Shown one piece after another: positions 18,671 to 28,143 of a DNA stretch of 64,000 nt. The stretch's first letter is position 1, and the number at the start of each line of letters is the position of its first letter. Below the pieces are notes generated by a model, which was not told the origin of the DNA, searched no databases, and saw only the letters and a program-made list of their open reading frames with translations. Source of the DNA: Bacillus atrophaeus (GTDB taxonomy: Bacteria; Bacillota; Bacilli; Bacillales; Bacillaceae). The position numbers were made by a program, and so were the translations under genes. Location: positions 124,001-188,000 of the forward strand of contig NZ_LSBB01000018.1 in NCBI RefSeq assembly GCF_001584335.1, given 5' to 3'.

Positions 18671-19240
18671 ATGACAACTGCACTTAATAAGTATGACATG
18701 ATCTTGAAGGCGTCACTCTCTCTATTTACTGAAAGAGGCTTTGACGCCGCCACGATTCCTATGATAGCCAAAAGGGCTGATGTAGGAGCAGGCACTATTT
18801 ATCGTTATTTTGACAGTAAAGAAACGCTTGTAAATGTATTGTATCAAGAGAGCGTGCAGCGCTTCACAAAAAAAGTGAGGAAGGATTTTTCAAGCATCCC
18901 GGTACGGGAAGGTTTTGAACACATTTTTTATTGCTTAATCGATTTTACAAAAGAAAGCGAGTATGCGTTATTCTTTCTGGAAACAAAGAAGAATTCACAT
19001 TATTTAAATCAAACAAGCAGGCAGCTTCTTGATCAGCTGCTTCATATGCTGGATGACTTTTTTAAACGTGGAAAAAGTGAAGGCGTGATTCGTTCCTTGC
19101 CGTCGAATGTTTTAATAGCGATTGTTCTCGGGGCTTTTCTTAATATATATCAGTTAGTGCAAGCGGGTGATGTAGAGATAAACGCTGAACTGATCACTGA
19201 GTTGGAGCAATGCTGCTGGGACGCTATTAAACTTCACTGA
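18671..19240 (+). CDS. bscR: TetR-family fatty-acid-responsive repressor BscR
   Basis: ATG 18671 behind CGGAGG gives 189 residues. The N-terminal TetR helix-turn-helix ([40 protein letters not shown]) is classic; the C-terminal half is the ligand and dimer domain. It is the orthologue of B. subtilis YrhI/BscR and B. megaterium Bm3R1, which repress the downstream P450 until fatty acids bind. The palindromic operator is just upstream. Confidence 0.93.
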   Translation: MTTALNKYDMILKASLSLFTERGFDAATIPMIAKRADVGAGTIYRYFDSKETLVNVLYQESVQRFTKKVRKDFSSIPVREGFEHIFYCLIDFTKESEYALFFLETKKNSHYLNQTSRQLLDQLLHMLDDFFKRGKSEGVIRSLPSNVLIAIVLGAFLNIYQLVQAGDVEINAELITELEQCCWDAIKLH

Positions 19241-19277
19241 TTTTCTGCGAAGAGCATAAATGGAAAGGAAGATGGTT

Positions 19278-22200
19278 ATGAAACAAGCAAGCTTAATTCC
19301 GCAGCCGAAAACATACGGACCTTTGAAAAATTTGCCGCAGTTAGATAAAGAAAAGGTCTCGCAATCCCTTTGGCGGATAGCTGATGAATACGGACCGATT
19401 TTCCGGTTTGAATTTCCGGGAGCCGTCGGCGTTTTCGTTTCCGGCCATGAACTGGTTGCCGAGGTGTGTGATGAATCTCGTTTCGATAAAAACCTGAGCA
19501 ATAGTTTGCAGAAAGTACGTGAATTTTCCGGAGACGGTCTATTTACAAGCTGGACTCATGAACACAATTGGCAAAAAGCCCACCGTATCCTTTTGCCGAG
19601 CTTCAGCCAAAAAGCGATGAAAGGCTATCATTCGATGATGCTTGATATTGCTGAACAGCTGATACAAAAATGGAGCAGGCTCAACCCGAATGAAGAGATT
19701 GATGTTGCCGAAGATATGACTCGGCTGACGCTTGACACAATCGGGTTATGCGGATTTAACTACCGTTTCAACAGCTTTTATCGGGATACACAGCACCCAT
19801 TTATAACAAGTATGCTTCGCGCTTTGAAGGAGGCCATGCGCCAAACGCAAAGACTCAGTCTGCAGGATAAGCTGATGGTCAAAGCAAAGCAGCAGTTTCA
19901 GCATGATATTGAAGTCATGAACGCGCTTGTGGACAGAATTATCGCCGAACGAAAAGAAAACCCGGATGAAAACGTGAAGGACCTTCTATCCTTGATGCTT
20001 CATGCTGAAGATCCGGTAACAGGGGAAAGGCTTGATGACGAAAATATCCGGCATCAAATTATTACGTTCCTGATTGCGGGACACGAAACAACGAGCGGCT
20101 TGCTTTCCTTCGCTATATATTGTCTGCTCAAAAATCGCGATAAACTAGAAAAAGCCTGCCAAGAAGCAGAGCAGGTATTAACTGGAGATACACCGACTTA
20201 TAAACAAATTCAACATTTAAAATATATCCGGATGGTTTTAAATGAAGCCCTCCGTCTATATCCGACAGCTCCTGCATTTTCAGTCTATGCAAAGGAAGAT
20301 ACGGTTTTAGGAGGACAGTATCAAATCAGCAAAGGACAGCCCGTTTCTGTGCTGGTCCCGAAATTGCATCGTGACCAAAGCGTCTGGGGAGAAGATGCCG
20401 AAGATTTTCGCCCTGAACGGTTTGAGAACCCGTCCGACATACCGAATCACGCCTATAAACCGTTTGGTAACGGGCAGCGCGCCTGTATCGGGATGCAGTT
20501 TGCGCTTCAGGAAGCGACAATGGTTCTCGGGCTTGTTCTCAAGCATTTTGAATTGATCGATCACACCGATTATGAGCTGAAAATAAAAGAAGCATTAACA
20601 ATTAAGCCGGATCATTTCAAAATCAGGGTAAAACCGAAGAAAAGCGCACCGAAGTCGTTTTCAAAACAAACGGCAGAACAACCAGAACAAACAAATAAAC
20701 GGGCGGAGACAGCAGGCAAACCATCTCATGGCACCCCTCTCCTCGTGCTTTATGGGTCAAATCTTGGCACGGCGGAAGGACTGGCGGAGGAGCTTGCAGA
20801 TATCGGACGCTATCAAGGCTTTCAAACTGAGACGGCGCCGCTGGATGATTATATTGGAAATCTGCCCGCTAAAGGTGCTGTGGTAATTGTGACCGCCTCT
20901 TACAACGGTGCTCCGCCGGATAATGCAGCAGGCTTTGTGAAATGGATTGAAACCCTTGAAGCAGGTGAATTGAAGGGAGTCAACTACGCCGTGTTTGGCT
21001 GCGGAAACCGCAACTGGGCCGGCACATATCAGCGAATTCCCCGGCTGATTGATGAAACGCTGGCAGCAAAAGGAGCAAATCGGCTGATACCGATCGGTGA
21101 AGGCGATGCAGCGGATGACTTTGAAAGCAGCCAAGAAGAGTGGGAGCAAAGGTTTTGGGAAGATACGCTGAAGGCCTTCCATCTTCAAGCGTCATCTGCA
21201 AAAGAAGAGAGACCGGCTCTGTCGATTGAGTTTATGAGTGAAACGATAGGTACCCCGCTCGCTAAAACATATGACGCTTTTGAAGCAATTGTCGAAGAAA
21301 ATCGGAAGCTTCAAACGAATACCAGTCCTCGCGACACGCGGCATATCGAATTACAAGTGCCTGTTGCCGAAGACTACAAAGAAGGCGATCATATCGGGAT
21401 CCTTCCGAAAAACAGCAAGGAGCTTGTCGGCAGAGTTATCAAGCGTTTCGGCCTGGCGCCGCACAGTCTTGTTAAAATCAGCGGCGGCCGGAATGTATCC
21501 CACCTTCCTTTAGAACAGCCGATCAATGTAGCTGATCTTTTATCGTCAAATGTAGAACTGCAGGAGCCGGCTACACGGGCGCAGCTTCGAGAGCTTGCCG
21601 CATATACAGTGTGCCCTCCGCATAAGAAAGAGCTTGAGATGCTTCTTTCTGATCAGACATATAAAGATCAAGTGCTGAAAAAACGTATTACAATGATTGA
21701 CCTATTAGAGGATTATCCGGCATGTGAAATGCCGTTTGAACGATTTTTGGAGCTGCTGCCATCGTTAAAGGCGCGCTACTATTCAATATCAAGCTCGCCC
21801 AGAGTTTATCAACATAAAGTCAGTATTACAGTGGGAGTCGTGGCATCTCCGGCCTGGAGCGGCCGCGGAGAATATCGGGGTGTCGCCTCAAATTATTTAG
21901 CCGGACTAAAAGCCGGGGACCGTGTGGCCTGCTTTATCAGAACGCCTCAATCAGGCTTTCGTCTGCCTGAGAGCTTTGAGACACCTCTTATCATGGTCGG
22001 TCCCGGAACTGGAATTGCGCCATACAGAGGGTTCATCCAAGCGAGAGGTGTATGGAAAGAGAAGGGGAATAAACTTGGCGAAGCCCATCTGTACTTCGGC
22101 TGCCGCCATCCGGAACAAGATGATCTTTACAGAGAAGAACTTGATCAAGCAGAAGATGCCGGCTTAGTAAATGTGCACCGCAGCTATTCACGCAGAGAAA

Positions 22201-22445
22201 CGGAACCAAAAGTGTATGTCCAGCATCTGTTAAAACAAGATGCTGAACAAGTCATTGCACTGCTTGATCAAGGCGCTTATTTTTACGTGTGCGGAGATGG
22301 CAGCCGAATGGCTCCTGAAGTAGAAGAAACGCTCCGTGAAGCTTTTGAAGCTGTAAAAGGAGAAAGCCGTAAAGCCTCAGCAGAATGGATCAGCAAACTG
22401 CAAGAAGAGGGGCGATATGTGAAAGATGTCTGGACAGGTGTATAA
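19278..22445 (+). CDS. cypB: self-sufficient cytochrome P450/reductase fusion (CYP102A)
   Basis: A 1055-residue fusion like P450 BM3, starting at ATG 19278 behind GGAAAGGAAG. The N-terminal P450 domain (about 1-460) has the I-helix AGHETT, ExxR in NEALRLYP and the heme ligand in [11 protein letters not shown] linker (about 460-490) leads to an FMN flavodoxin domain ([21 protein letters not shown]) and an FAD/NADPH domain ([32 protein letters not shown]). It hydroxylates medium to long fatty acids with NADPH in the cytosol. It forms an operon with bscR. Confidence 0.97.
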   Translation: MKQASLIPQPKTYGPLKNLPQLDKEKVSQSLWRIADEYGPIFRFEFPGAVGVFVSGHELVAEVCDESRFDKNLSNSLQKVREFSGDGLFTSWTHEHNWQKAHRILLPSFSQKAMKGYHSMMLDIAEQLIQKWSRLNPNEEIDVAEDMTRLTLDTIGLCGFNYRFNSFYRDTQHPFITSMLRALKEAMRQTQRLSLQDKLMVKAKQQFQHDIEVMNALVDRIIAERKENPDENVKDLLSLMLHAEDPVTGERLDDENIRHQIITFLIAGHETTSGLLSFAIYCLLKNRDKLEKACQEAEQVLTGDTPTYKQIQHLKYIRMVLNEALRLYPTAPAFSVYAKEDTVLGGQYQISKGQPVSVLVPKLHRDQSVWGEDAEDFRPERFENPSDIPNHAYKPFGNGQRACIGMQFALQEATMVLGLVLKHFELIDHTDYELKIKEALTIKPDHFKIRVKPKKSAPKSFSKQTAEQPEQTNKRAETAGKPSHGTPLLVLYGSNLGTAEGLAEELADIGRYQGFQTETAPLDDYIGNLPAKGAVVIVTASYNGAPPDNAAGFVKWIETLEAGELKGVNYAVFGCGNRNWAGTYQRIPRLIDETLAAKGANRLIPIGEGDAADDFESSQEEWEQRFWEDTLKAFHLQASSAKEERPALSIEFMSETIGTPLAKTYDAFEAIVEENRKLQTNTSPRDTRHIELQVPVAEDYKEGDHIGILPKNSKELVGRVIKRFGLAPHSLVKISGGRNVSHLPLEQPINVADLLSSNVELQEPATRAQLRELAAYTVCPPHKKELEMLLSDQTYKDQVLKKRITMIDLLEDYPACEMPFERFLELLPSLKARYYSISSSPRVYQHKVSITVGVVASPAWSGRGEYRGVASNYLAGLKAGDRVACFIRTPQSGFRLPESFETPLIMVGPGTGIAPYRGFIQARGVWKEKGNKLGEAHLYFGCRHPEQDDLYREELDQAEDAGLVNVHRSYSRRETEPKVYVQHLLKQDAEQVIALLDQGAYFYVCGDGSRMAPEVEETLREAFEAVKGESRKASAEWISKLQEEGRYVKDVWTGV

Positions 22446-22465
22446 ATAGGTAATTTGTAATATAA

Positions 22466-22501
22466 AACCCGCCGATCTGATGAAGATGGCGGGGTTTTTA
22501 T
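22466..22501 (+). terminator. cypB terminator
   Basis: AAAACCCGCC pairs with GGCGGGGTTTTT around a loop, with a T-tract. It ends the bscR-cypB transcript. Confidence 0.85.
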
Positions 22502-22513
22502 CATATAAAAGTA

Positions 22514-22580
22514 TAAAAAACCGGCGCGATATTTGAAATCTACTGATTAAAAGGATAGTTATAGGGAGTATCGCGCCGGT
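22514..22580 (-). terminator. long-loop hairpin with T-run, exonuclease terminator
   Basis: ACCGGCGCGATA (22520-22531) and TATCGCGCCGGT (22569-22580) are a perfect 12-bp inverted repeat around a 37-base loop. On the minus strand it is followed by TTTTTT, so it can end transcripts of the exonuclease gene. The loop is long for a plain terminator. Confidence 0.6.
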
Positions 22581-22638
22581 CTTAGTATTATTATCGTACA
22601 AAAGATACAAAAGTTTAATATTTTTTTGTGCTTTTTAC

Positions 22639-23265
22639 TTAACTATTCTGTTTGGTTGGTTTTCTAGTCTTTGATTTTGGCTTGATCAGACGGGAAGGTG
22701 TATAACCACCCGCATACAGTGTGCCTTTTTTGATGTCCAGATGATTCAAAAGTTCTGTAAAATGAAGGGCTTTATACTGCTCTTGAATATGTAAAAAGAT
22801 AAGCATGGCAGCCTTCGAATCTTCCCGGGCATTATGATGGTTAAATCGGAAGTTGATTCGATCTGCGAGAAAGGAAAGTTTATAGCTTTCAAGTTCCTTC
22901 CAGTGTCTTTTGGCCATTTGCAGAGTGCAAGTATATTCAAATTCCGGGTAATCTAAACCATAGTCATCAAGTGTGCTTCGCAAAACACTGATATCAAAGC
23001 TCGCATTATGGGCAATGACAAGACCGTTTGTCAAATACGGCTTTATTTCAGGCCAAAGCTCATCAAAACGCGGCTCATTCGCCACCATGTTTTCATCAAT
23101 GCCATGCAGAGCGGTATTAAACGAATGAAATCTATTCTGTTTGGGCTGAATCAGCCATTCATGATTCATAACAATGCTGTTATTTTCAAATATGGTCATT
23201 CCTAAGGAACAAGCACTGTTTCTGGAAGAATTGGCCGTTTCAAAATCAATGGATACAACTCTCAT
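22639..23265 (-). CDS. DnaQ-like DEDDh 3'-5' exonuclease
   Basis: ATG 23265 behind AGGAGGATC gives 208 residues. The exonuclease fold motifs are all visible: Exo I SIDFETAN (about 5-12), Exo II IAHNASFDISVL (about 84-95), and Exo III HNAREDSKAA (about 144-153) with the DEDDh histidine. The C-terminal tail is basic (KPKSKTRKPTKQ). It resembles stand-alone polymerase III epsilon-like exonucleases of Bacillus, acting on single-stranded DNA or RNA ends. The exact substrate is unknown. Confidence 0.85.
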   Translation of the reverse strand: MRVVSIDFETANSSRNSACSLGMTIFENNSIVMNHEWLIQPKQNRFHSFNTALHGIDENMVANEPRFDELWPEIKPYLTNGLVIAHNASFDISVLRSTLDDYGLDYPEFEYTCTLQMAKRHWKELESYKLSFLADRINFRFNHHNAREDSKAAMLIFLHIQEQYKALHFTELLNHLDIKKGTLYAGGYTPSRLIKPKSKTRKPTKQNS

Positions 23266-23442
23266 TTTGATCCTCCTGAGTAAGCTATCTATTTCATAAT
23301 CTATCGTTTGAGCGGTCAAAGCAGAAAAACTGCCTGAGCCATAAGTATACAGGCTGCTGCTGCTTTTAAACAGTAAATTGCACAATATCTGAGTGCAACA
23401 AAAGAGAAAATGGATCATAGAAACAGAAAAGCAGCCATATTG

Positions 23443-24639
23443 TTATGCCTGCTTTTCTTTGTGATGTGCAGATTCAGCGAGTAAAATAACCGGATATGAG
23501 AGAAGAAGCAACCCAGTGATAAATGCAATGATTCCAAGCCAATGAAAATGGGTCCAAAAGAATCCGCCGATTGATCCGGCCAAACTGGAGCCGAGATAAT
23601 ATGCCAGCAAATAGAGAGAGGATGCTTGAGCGCGATATTCAGCCGCGGCACGCCCGACCCACGAGCTTGCGATAGAGTGAGAGCCAAAGAATCCGAAAGT
23701 AAAGACTGCGATTCCGGCGATCTTCAGAGGAAGCTGGGGGAAAAGCGTCATCAATGCGCCCCCTCCCATTAGGGCGATTGAGACTTTAATCGTTCCAGAG
23801 CTGCCAAAACTGTCCGCTTTTTTTCCCATGTAAACAGAACTGAAGGTTCCGGCGAGATAGACAACAAAAATGAATCCTATTATTGTTTGCGACAGGTGAT
23901 AAGGAGCGCCCATTAATTGGAAGCCGATGTAATTATATAACGTGACGAAGCTGCCCATTAAAATAAACCCAAGCGAGATTAAAAGCAGCAGACGCTTATG
24001 GGCAAAAACAGCGCAGTATTCCTTAAACGCCATTTTCAAACTGATATGCCTTTTAACCGAATGCCGGGGAGCAGGAAGGAAAATCCAGAACAGATAGCTT
24101 AAAATAATTGATAATATGCCGATGATTCCCAGCGCTTGCCGCCAGCCGAAAAGGTCTGTCAGCAGCCCCGTTAACAGCCGTCCGCTCATACCGCCTATGC
24201 TCGTGCCGCTAATATAAAGACCCATCATTCTTCCGAGCCCTTTAGGATCGAATTCTTCCCCTACATATGTCATAGCGATAGCGGGCACACCTGCGAGAAA
24301 GACGCCAAGCAGCCCTCTCATCGCCAACAATGCTGAAAAAGTGGGACTGAAGGCGGTCAGCAGGCCGAGAATCGATGTAGCTGACATCGAAATCACCATC
24401 AGTTTTTTTCTGCCCAGCCCGTCTGATAAAGACGCGGCCGCCAATAAAGAGAACGCTAAAACACCGGTTGAAATTGACAACGTGAGACTTGCTGCGGCCG
24501 CAGATATATGAAATTCCTTTGCAAACAAGGGCAAAAGCGGCTGCGTCGTATACAGCGTGGCAAATGTGACAAAACCGCTGATAAATAGAGCCCAACTCGC
24601 TCTCCGATAATCGTTCGTATGAGGCTGAATGAAACCCAT
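23443..24639 (-). CDS. MFS efflux transporter
   Basis: A protein of about 398 residues starting at ATG 24639 behind GAGGG; the ATG at 24651 overlaps that signal. It has about twelve hydrophobic segments and the MFS signature between TM2 and TM3 (SDGLGRKKLMVIS). The pattern resembles the B. subtilis YybF / E. coli YnfM group of putative drug exporters. A divergent LysR gene lies 119 bases away, mirroring the yybE-yybF pair and suggesting LysR control. Substrate unknown. Confidence 0.85.
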   Translation of the reverse strand: MGFIQPHTNDYRRASWALFISGFVTFATLYTTQPLLPLFAKEFHISAAAASLTLSISTGVLAFSLLAAASLSDGLGRKKLMVISMSATSILGLLTAFSPTFSALLAMRGLLGVFLAGVPAIAMTYVGEEFDPKGLGRMMGLYISGTSIGGMSGRLLTGLLTDLFGWRQALGIIGILSIILSYLFWIFLPAPRHSVKRHISLKMAFKEYCAVFAHKRLLLLISLGFILMGSFVTLYNYIGFQLMGAPYHLSQTIIGFIFVVYLAGTFSSVYMGKKADSFGSSGTIKVSIALMGGGALMTLFPQLPLKIAGIAVFTFGFFGSHSIASSWVGRAAAEYRAQASSLYLLAYYLGSSLAGSIGGFFWTHFHWLGIIAFITGLLLLSYPVILLAESAHHKEKQA

Positions 24640-24758
24640 GATGTCCCTCATTTCTTAGATTTGGTTATACCATCCATCCTACGCTTCACATTGTTATGTG
24701 TCTAATTTATAATTGCTATCAATACGATGTGTTTTTGTTATGATTGGGGGATTCAAAA

Positions 24759-25658
24759 ATGGAGCTTCATCAGATAGATAACTTTATCGCGGTAGCCAAA
24801 CATCAGCACTTTACAAACGCCGCGCGGGAGCAAAGAATTTCCCAGCCGGCTCTTAGCAGATCTATTCTGAAACTTGAAGAAGAGCTGGGTGTTCCTTTAC
24901 TCACCAGAACATCGAAAGCTGTCAGGCTCACAAGGCACGGCGAGCAGTTTCTGATAAAAGCAAGACAGGCGCGGCGCGCGCTTAATGAAGGGATTGAACA
25001 AATTGAAAAAAGCATGAGCCTTGAATATGGAGAAATATCGGTTTCTTTTTTACATACACTCGGCTCTCGGCTCATGCCGCAGCTCATTGCAGAATTTAAG
25101 AAGCATTATCCGAACGTCACTTTCAGGCTTTACCAGGGGGCAAACGAAACGCTTCATCAAATGGTAGAAACGGGAGAGGCGGATATTTGCCTGAGCTCAC
25201 CGCCTCTTCCAAACGATTTGCTGGAATGGACGATTTTAGATAAAGAACCTTTATATTTGGTTCTTCCCGAGGCTCATCCGCTCGCAAAGCAAAAGGAAAT
25301 TGAGATTCAAAGCTTACAGTATGAAGACTTTGTAGGCTTTAAACCAGGATATGGACTGAGATATATGTTCGATCTCATGTGCAATGAGCTGCAAATCAGC
25401 CCGCAGCTCGCCTTTGAAGGGGAAGAGGTCTCAACTATACTCGGCCTGGCAGCCTCAGGATTAGGCGCGGCTGTATTGCCGAAAACTGCGGAACACCAGC
25501 ACTTTCCTGTTGTGTTTTGTCATGTCGCTGATTATAAATGCGAGCGCACCATCGCCTTGGCCCAGCTGAAGGACCGGGATTTGCCCCCGGCGGCCCAGCG
25601 TTTTAAAAGCTTTGTCATTGATTTTTACCGACAGCACAAAGACCAGAGCTTCATGTAG
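24759..25658 (+). CDS. LysR-family transcriptional regulator
   Basis: ATG 24759, behind GGGGGAT, gives 299 residues. The N-terminal HTH reads FIAVAKHQHFTNAAREQRISQPALSRSILKLEEELGVPLLTR; the remainder is a periplasmic-binding-like effector domain (about 90-295). It is divergently oriented to the MFS gene and probably regulates it. The paralogous arrangement in B. subtilis is yybE/yybF. A hairpin overlapping its stop codon (GACCAGAGC/GCTCTGGTC) probably ends the transcript. Confidence 0.88.
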   Translation: MELHQIDNFIAVAKHQHFTNAAREQRISQPALSRSILKLEEELGVPLLTRTSKAVRLTRHGEQFLIKARQARRALNEGIEQIEKSMSLEYGEISVSFLHTLGSRLMPQLIAEFKKHYPNVTFRLYQGANETLHQMVETGEADICLSSPPLPNDLLEWTILDKEPLYLVLPEAHPLAKQKEIEIQSLQYEDFVGFKPGYGLRYMFDLMCNELQISPQLAFEGEEVSTILGLAASGLGAAVLPKTAEHQHFPVVFCHVADYKCERTIALAQLKDRDLPPAAQRFKSFVIDFYRQHKDQSFM

Positions 25659-25670
25659 GCTCTGGTCTTG
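25638..25670 (+). terminator. hairpin overlapping the LysR stop codon
   Basis: GACCAGAGC pairs with GCTCTGGTC around a short loop containing the stop codon; the T-rich tail is weak (TTGACTTT). Confidence 0.55.
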
Positions 25671-25691
25671 ACTTTCCATACAAACAGCCAA

Positions 25692-26000
25692 TCAATCAAA
25701 AGACTGGCTGTGACCAGCTGCTTGTCTATGTGGCTTATACTGTTTTTTAAGATGTTTCCGATAATGAAAATCGTGGATCAGACGGATCGTAGGCCTGATC
25801 AAAAGCAGGAAGCTTCCGATCACAAACAGCCATATTCCCGCAGACTTCATTTTTTCAGAGAAGAAAAAAAAGCTCCCGACAAGAAATAATACGCCAATCA
25901 TAAAATCATTTACAGTATAAAGGACTTTATATCTTTTTTTGAAAAACATCTCATATCGTTCCATACGAGCCTTCATGTCACGCTCTTCTTTGTGTTTCAT
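25692..26000 (-). CDS. yrhK: YrhK family small membrane protein
   Basis: A 102-residue protein with two membrane segments (about 33-51 and 55-72) and the YrhK domain pattern: VNDFMIGVLFLVGSFFFF, then SAGIWLFVIGSFLLLIRPTIRL. The ends are basic and His/Gln-rich. The RBS GGAGGAAGGTC precedes ATG 26000. In B. subtilis yrhK follows cypB; here an exonuclease and an MFS/LysR pair are inserted between them. Function unknown. Confidence 0.85.
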   Translation of the reverse strand: MKHKEERDMKARMERYEMFFKKRYKVLYTVNDFMIGVLFLVGSFFFFSEKMKSAGIWLFVIGSFLLLIRPTIRLIHDFHYRKHLKKQYKPHRQAAGHSQSFD

Positions 26001-26199
26001 TGACCTTCCTCCAATCTCTTTTTTTGTTTCCCAGTTTTAAATGGCTGCTAAACAAAACAGTTTGTAATATATTGATCATTCTGAATATTCACTTGAACAA
26101 TATATTAAAGAGTGTCTGTTACTGATCAAAACAAAGTGACACAGTCTCCTGCGGATAAGCAGCAAGGGGGGACGTAAACGCATTTGTTAGAAATTTGTA

Positions 26200-26228
26200 T
26201 TGACGTATAAAGGAAAGTAAGGTAATTT
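26200..26228 (+). promoter_or_regulatory. promoter of the T-box transcript
   Basis: TTGACG (26200-26205) and TAATTT (26223-26228) lie 17 bases apart, about 35 bases before the start of T-box stem I. A TATAAT-like sequence four bases downstream is an alternative -10. Confidence 0.5.
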
Positions 26229-26260
26229 ATAATGAATAAAAATATAAATATTTCCATATA

Positions 26261-26536
26261 TAAAAGCGATGAAGAGAAGAGTAAATACATTAATTCTTTA
26301 CAGAGAGCTCCGGAAGCTGGAAAGGAGCATGAGTGAATGTATTGAACCAAGCCTCTCAGCTTCACATCGGAATCCTTACAAGGAAGATGGTGTGACAGGT
26401 ACTCCTGTTATCGAGATGGGTAATCTTAGTTACCTGCTAAGGTTTGTATGGTGACATATAAACAAACTGAGGTGGCACCACGGGAAAAATCTCGTCCTCA
26501 AGACATGACGTCTTGGGACGGGATTTTTTTTATTTG
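26261..26536 (+). promoter_or_regulatory. T-box leader, apparently tRNA-Gln specific
   Basis: All major T-box parts are visible. Stem I has an AGTA loop-E motif near 26279 and the opposing GAA at 26344-26346; the T-box core AGGTGGCACCACGG spans 26470-26483; a strong terminator (CTCGTCC...GGACGGG then eight T) covers 26489-26532. With the usual GAA-N-codon layout the specifier is CAA (26348-26350), glutamine. The variable antiterminator base (TGGC) expects a tRNA with discriminator G, which tRNA-Gln has. Uncharged tRNA would allow expression of the MFS gene downstream. Confidence 0.85.
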
Positions 26537-26570
26537 TAAAGGGCGAAAGCTTTCGTAAGGGGGAAGGAAG

Positions 26571-27806
26571 ATGCATATGAAAAGATTAATAGAATCTTGG
26601 AAATATCCCGCGTTTCTCTTGGGGGCAATTGGAATTTCAACTATTGGTGAATGGATTTATTTTATATCCCTCAATCTCATTGTACTTAAAGAAACCGGTT
26701 CGGCTTTGGCGGTGTCAATCCTTTATATCTTAAAACCGCTGGCTGCTCTGTTCACAAATGTCTGGTCCGGAAGTTTAATAGATCGTTTACATCAACGAAA
26801 CCTCATGATTGCATTAGATTTCATAAGAGCTGTATGTATTGCGGTGATTCCGCTCCTTCTCTCCATATGGCCTGTCTATTCAATTTATTTCATTGTCTTT
26901 TTCATCAATATGGCAAATTCTATGTTCAGACCGGCCTCTATGGCTTATATCACCAAATTAATTCCCCCTGATCACAGAAAGCGATTTAACTCCCTTCGCG
27001 CCTTGCTTGATTCCGGAGGCTTTCTGCTTGGTCCGTCTATTGCCGGAATGCTCTTTTTAATAGGCACCCCGATATTTGCCATCTATATCAATGCGTTTGC
27101 CTTATTGATATCAGGAGTCATAACTTCGTTTATGCCCAAGCTTGAAAAAAGGGCTGAAATAACAGAAAAGCTTTCTGTTAATCTGCTAAGAAAAGATTGG
27201 AATGTTGTGATCCGATTCAGCCGCAAAAATAGCTATATCATGTGTATCTATTTTTTATTCACTTGTGTGTTAACAGTCATGATGACAGCTATAGATTCGC
27301 TTGAAGCCGCTTTTTGTAAAGAAATTCTTCAATTATCTGACACAGACTATGGATTTCTTGTCAGTGTGGCAGGAGCTGGAATTATCGTCGGGGCTTTTGT
27401 GAATTCTGTTTTTGTGAAAAAACTGCCCACTTCTTTATTAATGGGGCTGGGTTCATTATTTGTCTCAGCCGGCTATATCATCTATGCCTTTTCAAATTTC
27501 TTTCTCATGGCGGCATGCGGCTTTTTTGTTCTCGCTTTTTTCTTAGCCTTTGCTAACACAGGCTTTATGACCTTTTGTCAAAAAAACATACCAGTGGAAG
27601 TGATGGGAAGGGTAGGCAGTATATATGCGCTGAGTGAGGCCGCATTAATAATCATTGCCACACTCTGTTTTGGCATCGGTGCCCAGTTTATATCCATTCA
27701 GTATGTTGTCATTCTCGGAGCTGTCATCATGTTTTTATTTTCAATCATATTATGTATATTTCTGTTTCAGCCGAAAAGGGCTGGGACGCATGAGACATAC
27801 ATTTAG
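26571..27806 (+). CDS. MFS transporter under T-box control
   Basis: A protein of about 411 residues; ATG 26571 or the second ATG at 26577 is the start, both near AAGGGGGAAGGAAG. There are about twelve hydrophobic segments and an MFS loop after TM2 (SGSLIDRLHQRNLMIALD). It resembles the MFS_3 group of Bacillus efflux permeases. Control by a T-box suggests a link to amino-acid limitation: export of an amino acid or of a compound that blocks aminoacylation are both possible (inference). Only a weak hairpin follows at 27820-27857. Confidence 0.85.
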   Translation: MHMKRLIESWKYPAFLLGAIGISTIGEWIYFISLNLIVLKETGSALAVSILYILKPLAALFTNVWSGSLIDRLHQRNLMIALDFIRAVCIAVIPLLLSIWPVYSIYFIVFFINMANSMFRPASMAYITKLIPPDHRKRFNSLRALLDSGGFLLGPSIAGMLFLIGTPIFAIYINAFALLISGVITSFMPKLEKRAEITEKLSVNLLRKDWNVVIRFSRKNSYIMCIYFLFTCVLTVMMTAIDSLEAAFCKEILQLSDTDYGFLVSVAGAGIIVGAFVNSVFVKKLPTSLLMGLGSLFVSAGYIIYAFSNFFLMAACGFFVLAFFLAFANTGFMTFCQKNIPVEVMGRVGSIYALSEAALIIIATLCFGIGAQFISIQYVVILGAVIMFLFSIILCIFLFQPKRAGTHETYI

Positions 27807-28010
27807 AAAGAGCAAAAAGCAGCAGATGACGTCAATTAATCTGCCGCGAGTTTTTTGAAGGATGACTGACATGAGGCGAAGTCGCTTTTATCATTTCCCC
27901 TTCGCAATTTCCCTTATTTCGAAATAGAGATTGGAAAATTACCAGATTCTATATATACACCAAAAGATCCGCCAGTTTTGGTTCTTTTGTTTTCCATTTA
28001 AGAAAATTGA

Positions 28011-28037
28011 AGGCTGTCGAAATTTTCTCGACAGCCT
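28011..28037. terminator. inverted repeat between MFS and zinT genes
   Basis: AGGCTGTCGA and TCGACAGCCT are perfect 10-bp arms around a 7-base loop. There is no strong T-run on either side, so it is a probable but weak terminator. Confidence 0.4.
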
Positions 28038-28072
28038 GAAGTTCTTAAAGGGCTATTAGGGTCATTTTACCT

Positions 28073-28101
28073 TTGATGTTTACACAAGATATATGTATAA
28101 T
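28073..28101 (+). promoter_or_regulatory. zinT promoter
   Basis: TTGATG (28073-28078) and TATAAT (28096-28101) are separated by 17 bases. The Zur box begins two bases after the -10 box and so covers the transcription start. Confidence 0.6.
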
Positions 28102-28103
28102 AT

Positions 28104-28124
28104 AAATCGTAATGTTTTCGATTT
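28104..28124. promoter_or_regulatory. Zur box
   Basis: AAATCGTAAT at the left and TTTTCGATTT at the right form a 9-1-9-type imperfect palindrome. The left half matches the Bacillus Zur consensus AAATCGTAATNATTACGATTT exactly; the right half has two mismatches. Zinc-loaded Zur bound here would block transcription. Confidence 0.82.
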
Positions 28125-28143
28125 GTATAAAAGGAGTGGTGTA

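Noticed and set aside
26269-26454. 61-residue open frame before the T-box MFS gene.
   Set aside because: It lies wholly within the T-box RNA structure and has no RBS.
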